Part shown: in pieces, positions 25,363 to 33,691 of the stretch
How the letters are laid out: every line of letters starts with the position of its first letter
How positions within the stretch are numbered: the stretch's first letter is position 1
From: Treponema sp.
Lineage (GTDB): Bacteria; Spirochaetota; Spirochaetia; Treponematales; Breznakiellaceae
Assembly: GCA_031288975.1 (NCBI GenBank)
Contig: JAITQK010000207.1
Span: 1 to 36,805 of the forward strand
DNA: 36,805 nucleotides
Direction of reading: 5' to 3'
Program-made: the position numbers and the translations under genes
Notes under the pieces: generated by a model
What the model saw: only the letters and a program-made list of their open reading frames with translations
Told to the model about the DNA's origin: nothing
Database searches by the model: none

Positions 25363-25418
25363 TTGACAGATGAAAATGGCAATGCTAAAATTGGAAAAAC
25401 GTTGGCGCAAACGTTTTT
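25363..25418 (+). promoter_or_regulatory. SDR gene promoter with LacI-type operator
   Basis: TTGACA (25363-25368) and TAAAAT (25386-25391) are 17 bases apart. Immediately downstream is AAACGTTGGCGCAAACGTTT (25397-25416), a palindrome with one mismatched pair, which extends to 24 bases with flanking A and T. The central CG and AACGTT halves are typical of LacI-family operators. Bound there, a repressor would block transcription start. The LacI-family gene at 21894-23003 is the obvious candidate. Confidence 0.75.
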
Positions 25419-25448
25419 CTTAAAAAAACAAGGCTTAAAGGAGTCTTT

Positions 25449-26225
25449 ATGGGAATCATTGAAAAATTGCGGCTTGATAACAAGAAAGCCTTTGTAACCG
25501 GTGGCGCTCGGGGAATCGGTTACAACATCGCCATTGCCCTGGCCGAGGCTGGCGCGGATGTGGCAATCGTCGATATGGATGAAAAAACCGCCCGGGAGTC
25601 AGCGGAAAAAATTGCGGCCAGCACAGGACGGAAAACCATCGCGATCAGGGCGGATGTTACCAGCAAGGCCGAGGTGGACGGGATGATCGACGGCGTCCTC
25701 AAAGCCTTCGGCAGGATCGACGCGGCCTTCTGCAACGCCGGTATTTGCATGAACATCCCCGCAGAGGAGATGACCCTGGAAGATTGGAACAAGGTCATTG
25801 CCATCAACCTGACCGGCGTGTTCCTCACCGCCCAGGCAGCGGGGAAGGTGATGATCAGGCAGGGCGGCGGCTCGATCATCAACACCGCGTCCATGTCGGC
25901 CCACATCGTCAACGTGCCCCAGCCCCAATGTTCGTATAATGCGTCAAAAGCGGGGGTTATTCAGCTTACCAAGTCCCTGGCGGTGGAGTGGGCCTTGAAG
26001 CAGGTGCGGGTGAACTGTATCAGCCCAGGCTATATCGGTACTGACCTCATCCTGAATTCCGAGCTCCTAAAGCCCCTTATCGAGCAATGGAACGCCATGT
26101 CGCCTGTGAAGCGCATGGGCAGGCCGGAAGAATTGCAGGCCATCGCGGTGTACCTGGCAGGGGACTCAAGCGCCTTTACCACCGGCTCTGATTTTGTTAT
26201 TGACGGGGCCTTCACCTGTATCTGA
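25449..26225 (+). CDS. SDR-family dehydrogenase, possibly fructuronate reductase-like
   Basis: 258 residues. It is a classical short-chain dehydrogenase: TGGARGIG nucleotide loop near residue 17, DMDEKTARE after beta-2 (suggesting NAD preference), NAG, the serine in NTASMSAHI, and YNASK as catalytic Y-K pair. The C-terminal VYLAGDSSAFTTGSDFVIDG is typical. The subfamily resembles sugar-alcohol and gluconate-type dehydrogenases. Because uxuA is nearby, it may interconvert fructuronate and mannonate, as the SDR-type UxuB of Bacillus is believed to do; this is inference. The start has AAAGGAG upstream. Expression is probably repressed by a LacI-family protein. A hairpin terminator follows. Confidence 0.9.
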   Translation: MGIIEKLRLDNKKAFVTGGARGIGYNIAIALAEAGADVAIVDMDEKTARESAEKIAASTGRKTIAIRADVTSKAEVDGMIDGVLKAFGRIDAAFCNAGICMNIPAEEMTLEDWNKVIAINLTGVFLTAQAAGKVMIRQGGGSIINTASMSAHIVNVPQPQCSYNASKAGVIQLTKSLAVEWALKQVRVNCISPGYIGTDLILNSELLKPLIEQWNAMSPVKRMGRPEELQAIAVYLAGDSSAFTTGSDFVIDGAFTCI

Positions 26226-26271
26226 GGAACCACGGGGGAACTGCGCTACCCCGGAGTTATAACCACGGCGT

Positions 26272-26297
26272 AAACCCTTCGGGGTTTTAATATTTTT
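26272..26297 (+). terminator. Intrinsic terminator after the SDR gene
   Basis: AAACCC-TTCG-GGGTTT with a UUCG-type tetraloop, followed by TAATATTTTT. The decayed binding-protein gene starts only six bases past the T-run. Confidence 0.75.
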
Positions 26298-26302
26298 GTA
26301 AA

Positions 26303-26824
26303 GTGCGAAAGATTGTGGCGACGGTTTGTATGACAGCCCTCGTCATCGTGGCGGGAGGGTGTCAGAAAAAAGACACTGGATCAGCGGCGGCCCCGGGGGG
26401 AAAGGCCACCTTCGGTATCGGCATGACGGTAAAGGACCTCAGTAATCCGACCTGGTCCGCTACTTGTCAGCGGATAGACGAACTGGTTAAGGCCGATGGC
26501 GGGACCTTCACCTTTGTCGATTGTCAGGGCAATCCAAACAGCCAGATTCAGCAGGTGGAAAACTTTATTTCCAATGACGTGAATGTCATCATCATTCAGG
26601 TCGCTGAACCGAACGCCCTGGAAAACGTCTTGTCCCAGGCCCGCAAAGCTGGCATCAAGGTGTATTGCTGGGACAATGACATTGAAAATTCCGATGTCAA
26701 CTGGCTAATCAGCAATTACGAGCTGGGCCGGGTCATCGGTACTCAGGCGGCGGAATGGATCAACGCCAAATTCCCTGGGCATGGTCCTGATGAACGTTAC
26801 CCAATATATGCAGATGCTTATTAA
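26303..26824 (+). pseudogene. Sugar ABC transporter substrate-binding lipoprotein, truncated by deletion
   Basis: 173 residues, about half the usual length of RbsB-type binding proteins. The lipoprotein signal ends LVIVAGGC. The first lobe is intact (FGIGMTVKDLSNPTWSATCQ, FVDCQGNPNSQIQQVENFIS, VIIIQVAEPNALENVLSQAR, GIKVYCWDNDIENSDVNWLI). After AEWINAKF the reading becomes unrelated and stops within 16 residues. The bases beyond encode the tail of an ABC permease in another frame. In the usual order binding protein, ATPase, permease, one deletion of roughly 3 kb explains this. The GTG start has no ribosome site. It cannot support transport; expression is doubtful. Confidence 0.85.
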
Positions 26825-26894
26825 GGGCGCTGTTTTGCTGGTGGCGGTTGGTTTCGATTGCTATCAACGGCAGAAGAAGTCCGCCTCTGTGTGA
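26781..26894 (+). pseudogene. C-terminal remnant of a sugar ABC transporter permease
   Basis: The frame from 26781 reads VLMNVTQYMQMLIKGAVLLV, then AVGFDCYQRQKKSASV and a stop. This pattern (N-V-x-x-Y-x-Q-x-x-I-K-G, hydrophobic helix, basic tail) is the typical C-terminus of RbsC-type permeases. It overlaps the truncated binding-protein frame and marks the right edge of the deletion. No start is expected because the upstream part is gone. Confidence 0.7.
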
Positions 26895-26945
26895 ACAGGG
26901 AAAAGCGTCTTTGTAACGAAGTGTATCATAATCGTAGTTATGAAG

Positions 26946-27971
26946 CTACACGGTATAGGACGCGGCGAATAAATCCGTCTGTTTTTGCAAACGCAATTCG
27001 GTAACTTTTACCGCCATTGCCGACTGGTCAACGCCTATCCATTGCCGGTTTAGTCTATCCGCCACGGCAATGGTTGTGCCGCCACCCATAAAGGGGTCAA
27101 GTACCACATCGCCTTCATTACTTGCCATTTTGATAATGCGTTCAAGGAGCGCTTCCGGTTTTTGGGTAGGATAACCGATACGTTCGCTGGATTGTGATTG
27201 TACATTTTGAATATCAGTCCAGATATTTCCAAGTAATTGGCCTTTTTGTTCATTAAGATACCGTTTTAAGGCAGGACGTTTGGAATAATCATAATTTCCC
27301 TCGCTATCAGCCGGATAGTATATGTTCCCTTCATCATGCAGTTTTTGCATTGTTTCTTTTTCATATCGCCAGCCTTTTGCGGGATACGGAAACCCCTGCC
27401 ATTCGTACATCATATTCGGGCGTGGATTTGGGCTTGCCATATCTCCTAACCGATATAATCCTTTTCCATCACCATCATCATATTTATAAAAACTGTCAGT
27501 ATATTTCTCATCTAAAGAGCCATAAATTGGATTGTAGATACAGGTATCCGATTTTGTATAATACCAAATTGTATCGGTAAGTACAGCAAGCTTATTTTTA
27601 GCGTCATTATGTGAATTATGCCGTTGCCAAATAATCTCGCCGTGAAAATTATCCATACCAAAAATCTTATCTAAAATATCCACCCGGATATAAGCGTTTG
27701 CGTGCCAGTCGCAATGCAGGAAAATACTACCAGCCGGCTTTAATACACGGTGCATTTCTGTAACCCGTTCCTTGAGCCACGCGATATAATGGTCAATACC
27801 GCCCGCCCAGCGGTCCTGAAAACTGCGGACTTCCCCAGCATCTCCCCAGATAACCTCGTAATTGCGGTTGCTGAAAAACGGCGGGTCAAGGTAAATAAGG
27901 TCTACGCTCTCGCTTTCCAGCGTTTTGAGGGTTTCGAGGTTGTCGCCGAGAATAAGGCGATTCACAAGCAT
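26946..27971 (-). CDS. Amino-type DNA methyltransferase (beta class), probably orphan
   Basis: 341 residues. Motif IV DPPF is at 29-32 and motif I DPFMGGGTT at about 292-300, the order of beta-class N6-adenine or N4-cytosine methyltransferases. GYPTQKPEALLERII precedes motif I as usual. SAM is the methyl donor; the target DNA site cannot be read. No restriction endonuclease is adjacent, so it may be solitary or the survivor of a lost system. The ATG at 27971 has no clear ribosome site but lies 6 bases after the stop of a tiny proline-rich gene that has a strong one, so translation is probably coupled. Confidence 0.92.
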   Translation of the reverse strand: MLVNRLILGDNLETLKTLESESVDLIYLDPPFFSNRNYEVIWGDAGEVRSFQDRWAGGIDHYIAWLKERVTEMHRVLKPAGSIFLHCDWHANAYIRVDILDKIFGMDNFHGEIIWQRHNSHNDAKNKLAVLTDTIWYYTKSDTCIYNPIYGSLDEKYTDSFYKYDDGDGKGLYRLGDMASPNPRPNMMYEWQGFPYPAKGWRYEKETMQKLHDEGNIYYPADSEGNYDYSKRPALKRYLNEQKGQLLGNIWTDIQNVQSQSSERIGYPTQKPEALLERIIKMASNEGDVVLDPFMGGGTTIAVADRLNRQWIGVDQSAMAVKVTELRLQKQTDLFAASYTV

Positions 27972-27977
27972 ATTCTG

Positions 27978-28118
27978 TTACGGTTTCGCCTTCGGCGGCG
28001 GTGGAGGGGGCGGCGGCGCAGGCTGCCGTACCACGTTTACTAGCGGATTACGTCCGTCTTGTGTACGGCTTCCTTCACGAAGCACCAGCGGCAGCGGCTG
28101 CGGTTCTTTACGACTCAT
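27978..28118 (-). CDS. Small proline-rich protein coupled to the methyltransferase
   Basis: 46 residues, MSRKEPQPLPLVLREGSRTQ through a run of eight prolines and a KAKP end. The ATG at 28118 has AAGGAG 7 bases upstream, one of the best ribosome sites in this region, and the gene ends 6 bases before the methyltransferase ATG. It is basic, with no signal peptide or membrane segment. I do not recognise a family. The eight prolines would make ribosomes pause unless EF-P relieves them, so a regulatory leader for the methyltransferase is possible, as is a small partner protein. Confidence 0.6.
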   Translation of the reverse strand: MSRKEPQPLPLVLREGSRTQDGRNPLVNVVRQPAPPPPPPPPKAKP

Positions 28119-28189
28119 ATTGTTCTCCTTCCAATTCATCATTGACAACTCATTTCTGACCAATGTCAACAGGTTAAGAAGAATAGCAA

Positions 28190-28264
28190 CCACAAAGTAT
28201 CGCAAAGTTTCACAAAGTAAGATAGAGAAAGGAATACTTTGTGCGACTTCGTGTAACTTAGTGG
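28190..28264. repeat. Long imperfect inverted repeat built of 10-bp iterations
   Basis: The left arm 28190-28219 contains three successive units of the form CACAAAGTAT, CGCAAAGTTT, CACAAAGTAA. The right arm 28235-28264 is its inverted counterpart (ACTTTGTG, ACTTCGTG, ACTTAGTGG), matching at 23 of 30 positions around a 15-base loop. It resembles a dispersed intergenic palindrome rather than a terminator. It lies upstream of the proline-rich gene. Confidence 0.6.
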
Positions 28265-28655
28265 TTAATCTTCCTTATAATATCACTTACCCTGTTGATA
28301 TTGCATTTCCGGCCGGATTCAACTCAGTTCTGGCCAGCAAATCCGTGTTTTTGGCCGTAAAAGACCTGTTTTCCATTACCGCCGCGCCACTGGCAAGTAC
28401 CGGGGGCGCGGCGGTATGCGCCCAACCCGCACATGATGACATGAGGGAAACATACTAATTATTCTCCATCGGGGAACTGGTCCGGGGTCTGGACCTCCGG
28501 TGTATCATTTCGGGTTGGGCTGTCATTATGAAGCCTCCTGGGTTCAGTATGCTGGTCTCCACTCCCACGGTCAAGCGCCGGCCTTTTCAAGACCCCAACT
28601 CCGAACTGCTCACCTATGGCAATCGTTGCGGGCTCCTTTTCACCCATGCGCAAAT
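28265..28655. other. Stretch without a recognisable gene
   Basis: About 390 bases between the palindrome and the tandem repeat before the MMPL gene. Frames exist on both strands but none has a good ribosome site or family match. The best short one is a minus-strand 29-codon frame at 28287-28376 beginning MENRSFTAKN. The composition is mixed, with a GC-rich patch near 28380-28420. It may be decayed sequence. Confidence 0.5.
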
Positions 28656-28683
28656 GGAGTATATTAATTGGAGTATATTAATT
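28656..28683. repeat. Exact 14-bp tandem duplication before the MMPL operon
   Basis: GGAGTATATTAATT occurs twice head to tail (28656-28669 and 28670-28683), ending 24 bases before the GTG start at 28708. Each copy contains a -10-like TATATT, so the repeat may be an operator, a duplicated promoter element or a slippage tract. Confidence 0.75.
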
Positions 28684-28707
28684 ATAGAAAGAAATGAGGT
28701 GTTTCGC

Positions 28708-31350
28708 GTGTTAGAGAAATTTTTCAGGCATCCGTGGATAATTATCGCAGTGATTGGGGCTATAACCCTCTTTTTCGCCCTCCAGATTCCCCGCGCCCAG
28801 TTGGATAATAACAATTTTCGCTTTGTGCCGGAAAACGACACAGCCCGGCGGGTATCCACCTATATCGACGATACCTTTGGGAGTTCCAACTTCATCCTGG
28901 TGGGGCTTGAACGGCAATACGGTACGGTGTTTGATAGGGCCTTTCTCAACCGGCTCCGGGAGTATGTGGAACGGATAGAAACCATCGAGGTGGCGGGGAA
29001 GGTGAATTCCATCATTACCTCTGATTACATCACGAGCCGGGACGACGCCATTGTGGTGGAGAAGCTGTTGCCCGATGATTTTACCGGTACCCCCGAAGAA
29101 ATCACCGGGCTGAAGCGGAGGCTGCTCTCCTGGGATATGTACCGCCGCGCCCTCATCTCCGATGATTTTACCGCCACCCAGATCCTTGTGCCCATGGATA
29201 TTTCCCCGGAAGAGTCGGGTAACCCGGAGGTTATCGCCGGGTTTATCCAAATCAGGGACATTGCACGGGAGATGTTCGCAGACCTGGCGACGGTGTACGT
29301 TACAGGGCTTCCGGTGATAAGCGCCACCATCAACGAGTCTGTCCATGCGGACCTTATCCTCCTGGTACCCCTGGTGATCATCGTGGTGCTCTGTATCATC
29401 TTCCTCCCCCTGCGGCGGGTGAGCTTCGTGTGCCTATCCATCCTGGGGGTACTGGTGGCGGTGATCTGGTCTATCGGGGCCATGCCCCTCTTCGGGATCA
29501 AGCTGTCAATTATCAGCACTGTCTTGCCGGTGATCCTCATCGCTGTGGGCAACTCCTACGGGCTGCATGTAATCATCCACTATATTGAGGGGGCGGGGGC
29601 GGATTTTAACCGGATGAGCCGGGAAGCGCACTACCACTTTGTCATGGGTATGATCCGGGACCTTGCCAAACCGGTAGCCCTTGCCATGATTACCACCCTG
29701 GTGAGTTTCCTGGCCTTCTGTTTTACCAGGGTGCTTCCCATCCGGGAATTCGGCTATTTCTCCGCCTTCGGGGTGTTCGCCTCCTTTGCTGCGGCCATGA
29801 CCCTGATCCCCGCCCTGCTCCTCATCCGGGGCCCCAAGCCCTTGCACGTGCTGCGGATCAAGAAGCGGAACGGGAACGCTCAGACCCATCACTATATCAT
29901 GGACTTCTTAATGGGCCTAGCCCTGAAACCCTACCCGGTCCTGATCGGAGGCGCGATCCTGGTGGTGGTTTCCTTCTACGGCGGATCAAAACTGGTCATC
30001 GACAACGTGTTTGTAGAGTATTTCAAGCCCAACACGGACATCGTGAAGTCGGAAAACTTCATCCGGGAAAAGTTCGGCGGTTCCAAGGTGATAAGCGTGG
30101 TGGTCGAGGCGGACAGCCCTGAAATCCTGCTTCACCCTGATTCCCTCTGCGCCATGGACGGCCTTTCCACCTACCTCCTGGACAAGGTACCGGAAACCGG
30201 CAAGGTGATGGGCTTCACCGACCTCATCAAGCGGATTAACCAGGTCTTCAACGCCGATGAATCCCCCAGCGGAATCGTGAGGAGTGCGCAGGTAGCCGTG
30301 AACAGTGAAGCGTCTTTCGGGTTTGATGATGCGGGGACCGAGTCGGATAGCGCCTTCGGGTTCGGCGGCTTCGGCTTCGATACGCCTGAAGAGCCGGAAC
30401 TACCAGAGCCACTCCTTGCTTCAACTCCTCATTCCGCACCATCCCTGTTCATTCCTCTCTCGCTCCTGGACCAGGCGGAGACTTCCGCCGGGGACCGCAG
30501 TATGGACACGGCGGAACTGGTGTGGGAACTGAAACGCCTCACCAATTACGAGGGGGCCGCGTACTACGAGATACCTGCTGACCCAGCGCGCTATGGGAAG
30601 CGGGATCCCCAGGAGCTTCAGGGGCTGGTGTCCAACTATCTGGTGCTCCTTTCCGGAAACATCGACGACTACGCCAATGATCCCCTGGAACCCACAGCCA
30701 TACGGAGCCTGATACAGTTGCGGACCGTAGGACAGGAAGATACCGACCGGGCGGTGGCGGTGATTCATCGCTATGTGGCGGCGAATTTCCCGGATACGGT
30801 GCGGGTAACCGTGGGCGGGACCGCGCTGGTGGAAAAATCAACCAATGACCTGGTGGTACAGTCCGTGTGGACCTCCATGATCATCGCCCTGGTTTCCCTG
30901 TTTCTGATCGTGAGCGCCGTGAACCGCTCCCCGGTGGCCGGCCTTATCGGCGTCCTCCCCCTTTCCATACTGATCCTGGTCAACTTCGCGGTCATGGGCT
31001 TTGTAGGGATCAAGCTCAACATCGGTACTTCCATGATTTCGAGCCTGACCATGGGCATTGGGATTGATTATACGATTCATTTTATTGAAGCCTATAAACG
31101 GGAATCCCAGAAGGGGAATCAGGAGGGTGGATTCTTGAGAACGGTTTACCTCACCTCTGGAACGGCGATCCTGGTGGACGCGGTATCCACGAGCCTGGGC
31201 TTTGCGGTGCTGCTCCTCTCGCGGTTCACCATGCTTGCCGAGTTCGGCCTGCTGGTCGCCCTGTCCCTGTTGATGAGCGCCTTGGTGGGGCTTGTGCTGA
31301 TACCGGCGCTCTTGATCCTGATTAAGCCGAAGTTTATCGGCAGCGTTTAA
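28708..31350 (+). CDS. MMPL/RND-type transporter
   Basis: 880 residues from the GTG at 28708, 8 bases after GAGG; an earlier in-frame start has no ribosome site and adds unrelated residues. The protein has the duplicated layout of the MMPL/SSD family: an N-terminal helix (WIIIAVIGAITLFFALQI), a large periplasmic loop, a five-helix cluster (LILLVPLVIIVVLCIIFLPL onward), then the same again (helix near 410, loop, helices from about 720). It has no tripartite-pump signatures of AcrB type. The second loop contains a low-complexity FGFG and acidic segment. Proteins like this move lipids or hydrophobic compounds with the proton gradient. It leads an operon with a LolA-like protein and an outer-membrane barrel. 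Confidence 0.9.
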   Translation: MLEKFFRHPWIIIAVIGAITLFFALQIPRAQLDNNNFRFVPENDTARRVSTYIDDTFGSSNFILVGLERQYGTVFDRAFLNRLREYVERIETIEVAGKVNSIITSDYITSRDDAIVVEKLLPDDFTGTPEEITGLKRRLLSWDMYRRALISDDFTATQILVPMDISPEESGNPEVIAGFIQIRDIAREMFADLATVYVTGLPVISATINESVHADLILLVPLVIIVVLCIIFLPLRRVSFVCLSILGVLVAVIWSIGAMPLFGIKLSIISTVLPVILIAVGNSYGLHVIIHYIEGAGADFNRMSREAHYHFVMGMIRDLAKPVALAMITTLVSFLAFCFTRVLPIREFGYFSAFGVFASFAAAMTLIPALLLIRGPKPLHVLRIKKRNGNAQTHHYIMDFLMGLALKPYPVLIGGAILVVVSFYGGSKLVIDNVFVEYFKPNTDIVKSENFIREKFGGSKVISVVVEADSPEILLHPDSLCAMDGLSTYLLDKVPETGKVMGFTDLIKRINQVFNADESPSGIVRSAQVAVNSEASFGFDDAGTESDSAFGFGGFGFDTPEEPELPEPLLASTPHSAPSLFIPLSLLDQAETSAGDRSMDTAELVWELKRLTNYEGAAYYEIPADPARYGKRDPQELQGLVSNYLVLLSGNIDDYANDPLEPTAIRSLIQLRTVGQEDTDRAVAVIHRYVAANFPDTVRVTVGGTALVEKSTNDLVVQSVWTSMIIALVSLFLIVSAVNRSPVAGLIGVLPLSILILVNFAVMGFVGIKLNIGTSMISSLTMGIGIDYTIHFIEAYKRESQKGNQEGGFLRTVYLTSGTAILVDAVSTSLGFAVLLLSRFTMLAEFGLLVALSLLMSALVGLVLIPALLILIKPKFIGSV

Positions 31351-31374
31351 AAAAAATAAACTAAGGAGATTCTG

Positions 31375-32148
31375 ATGAAAAAGGTGTGTTTTATGGCGAT
31401 CCTGGTTCTGTCCGCTGCGTTGCTCAGTGCCCAGGATGCGGCGGCTCTCGTGGACGCCGCCCGGAACCGTATCCAGGCGGATACGGTTTCCACTCGTTCC
31501 CGCATGGTGATCACCGGCAAAAATGGTTCCACCACCGAGCGGCTCATGGATCAGTTTTCCAAAGATGGTCCCCAAGGTAACAACCGGACCATCATCGTAT
31601 TCCAGAAACCTGCTGCCGTGGCCGGGACCCGGTTTCTCACCATTGAAAACCCCAAAAGCGCCGATGATCGCTGGATATTTCTCCCGAGTCTGGGCAAGGT
31701 GCGCCGGATCGCCGCGTCAGAGGGTTCGGGCAGCTTCGTGGGAACCGACCTCTCCTACGATGATGTGTCCTCTGCCTCCCGTGATGTGAGCCTGGACAAT
31801 CACCGGCTGCTCCGGGAGGAAACGCTGAACGGGAGCGCCTGCTATGTGATTGAGTCGATTCCCAAGGACAGCGGGTATCAATACTCCAGGATGGTACAAT
31901 GGATAGACAAAAGCACCAGTGTAACCCATAAGATTGAGATGTACGACAAGAAGGGAACCCTGGTGAAGCGGCTGGAAATGGGGGCACTGAAAGACATACA
32001 GGGAAGGCTCACGCCAATGCAAACAAAAATGACCACCCTCACCGCAAACACCGCTACCACGATCTATGTGGACATCATAAAATACGATGATCCCATCCCC
32101 GAGACGGTCTTCACCACCCAGTACCTTGAAACCGGGAGAGCACGATGA
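31375..32148 (+). CDS. LolA-like outer membrane lipoprotein-sorting family protein
   Basis: 257 residues. Signal peptide MKKVCFMAILVLSAALLSAQ. The mature part fits the LolA-like family found next to RND/MMPL transporters: RSRMVITGKNGSTTERLMDQ, NPKSADDRWIFLPSLGKVRR, SFVGTDLSYDDV, and YSRMVQWIDKSTSVTHKIEM. The fold is an open beta-barrel able to carry a lipid in the periplasm. Start 31375 has AAGGAG 7 bases upstream; the stop overlaps the start of the barrel gene (ATGA). Likely role: passing a hydrophobic cargo between the transporter and the outer membrane. The cargo is unknown. Confidence 0.88.
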   Translation: MKKVCFMAILVLSAALLSAQDAAALVDAARNRIQADTVSTRSRMVITGKNGSTTERLMDQFSKDGPQGNNRTIIVFQKPAAVAGTRFLTIENPKSADDRWIFLPSLGKVRRIAASEGSGSFVGTDLSYDDVSSASRDVSLDNHRLLREETLNGSACYVIESIPKDSGYQYSRMVQWIDKSTSVTHKIEMYDKKGTLVKRLEMGALKDIQGRLTPMQTKMTTLTANTATTIYVDIIKYDDPIPETVFTTQYLETGRAR

Positions 32149-33656
32149 TAGTGAGACGTGTTGGGGTACAGGGGTTTTGGCCGCGCTTCATGCTCAGGGT
32201 GGGTTTGTTGGTACTGGGTGTGGTGGCGCCGCTTGCGGCCCAGGAGGACTTTGGGTTCGGGTTTGGTGATGAAACCGAGGAGGCGCCGAGCAGTTCCGGG
32301 GGGTTCTCCTTCATCTCCGGGGCCAGGGTGTCCGGGGAGGTTTCCGCCCAACTGTTAGGCTATGGGGACGATTTTACGTCGTCTTTCACCATAAAGGACA
32401 CCACCCTGGGGGATGTATTTTCTGGGAAGCTCAACTTCTCCGCCTCCGGGTCTAACGCCGAGGCGGTGATCAACTTGAACCTTGCCCCGGTATTTGACGG
32501 TTCCGCTTCGCCTGTGGCCATTGACGAGGCATACCTCCGGGCCTATTTCGGGGGCTTCACCATTGAGGGGGGCTTGCGGAAACTCACCTGGGGCAAGGCG
32601 GATAGTCTCGGCCCCCTGGATGTGGTAAATCCCCTGGACTATTCGGACCTCACCAACATGACCGACATCATGGGCCGCAAGATAGCCCGGCCCTTGATCC
32701 ACGCTTCCTACAGCCTCGGCTCCTTCTCAAAGCTGGAAGGGGTCTTTATACCCTGGTTTGAGGGGCACCGGTTTGCGAATGAGGGGCGTTGGGCGCCGTC
32801 GCAGCTTACGGATTTGCCGGACCAGATGACCGCAGCGACCGGTGCGTATATTATCGCTTCAGCTCCCCCAACGATTCCATCAGCAATGCTGCCAACGATT
32901 CTGGAGGGATTACCTTCTGATCCACCGGCATTTGAATATCCCAAAACAGACACGTTAAAATATGCGCAAGCAGGCTTGCGGTTCACTACCACCATCGGTT
33001 CATCGGACATCGGTGTTCAGTATTACTTTGGTAGGCTGCCGCGTCCTGCGGTCACATTGAATGGCGTGAAAGATTTCTGGAAACAGATGGATTTCAGCAA
33101 TCCGATGGAACCAATATATACGGGAACTATAACCCCCACCATCACCTATAACTGGTACCACCAAATCGGTCTGGACTACGCCCAGGTGATCGCCGGTTTC
33201 AACCTCCGCGCAGAACTAGCCGGCAATATCACTGAAGACAGCGCCGGGGACAACGGCTCGGTGTACAATCCCTCTATCGCCTGGTCTGTGGGCTTTGACC
33301 GGGACGTGGTATGGGGGATCAACCTGAACCTCCAGGCCACAGAAAGCATACGCCTTTTAAACGACCAGGCCGGTGGCAACATCGCCCTGGACACCGAGGC
33401 AGGTACGGATATGACTACAACGCGGATCACCGGGGTGCTGTCAAAGAAGCTGCTCCGGGACGAACTGGAACTCAAGGTTACGGGGATTTGGGGCATTGAA
33501 GATAAGGATTTCTTCATATTGCCCGCTATTATTTGGACCAAAGGAGATGTGGCAGTGGAACTCTCCGGGGGCATCCTCGGTGGAGATGCAGCAGGTGAAC
33601 TGGGGCAATATCACCGTAACGGTTTTGTGAAAGCCCTTGTGACCTATTCGTTTTAG
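32145..33656 (+). CDS. Outer-membrane beta-barrel protein
   Basis: 503 residues. A long basic N-region plus hydrophobic segment (MLRVGLLVLGVVAPLAAQ) serves as signal peptide. The mature start is acidic and low-complexity (EDFGFGFGDETEEAPSSSGG). Alternating hydrophobic strands fill the rest (VSGEVSAQLLGYGDDF, TIEGGLRKLTWGKADSLGPL, LDYAQVIAGFNLRAELAGNI), ending in VTYSF with a terminal aromatic residue, as expected for insertion by the Bam machinery. It resembles the DUF1302-type barrels seen with RND and LolA-like partners, by memory. Overlap with the upstream stop implies coupled translation. Probable role: outer-membrane exit or entry of the operon's cargo. Confidence 0.8.
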   Translation: MIVRRVGVQGFWPRFMLRVGLLVLGVVAPLAAQEDFGFGFGDETEEAPSSSGGFSFISGARVSGEVSAQLLGYGDDFTSSFTIKDTTLGDVFSGKLNFSASGSNAEAVINLNLAPVFDGSASPVAIDEAYLRAYFGGFTIEGGLRKLTWGKADSLGPLDVVNPLDYSDLTNMTDIMGRKIARPLIHASYSLGSFSKLEGVFIPWFEGHRFANEGRWAPSQLTDLPDQMTAATGAYIIASAPPTIPSAMLPTILEGLPSDPPAFEYPKTDTLKYAQAGLRFTTTIGSSDIGVQYYFGRLPRPAVTLNGVKDFWKQMDFSNPMEPIYTGTITPTITYNWYHQIGLDYAQVIAGFNLRAELAGNITEDSAGDNGSVYNPSIAWSVGFDRDVVWGINLNLQATESIRLLNDQAGGNIALDTEAGTDMTTTRITGVLSKKLLRDELELKVTGIWGIEDKDFFILPAIIWTKGDVAVELSGGILGGDAAGELGQYHRNGFVKALVTYSF

Positions 33657-33691
33657 ATTTTTACCAACATACGAGGAGAAACGGAGAACCT

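Noticed and set aside
27925-28458. A 177-codon plus-strand frame
   Set aside because: Its first part is antisense to the methyltransferase and the proline-rich gene, giving a glycine-rich artefact, and its last part has no start signal or known domain.
30838-31575. A 245-codon minus-strand frame over the MMPL 3' end
   Set aside because: The product is a low-information H/Q/R/G-rich string; the MMPL and LolA-like genes account for the region.
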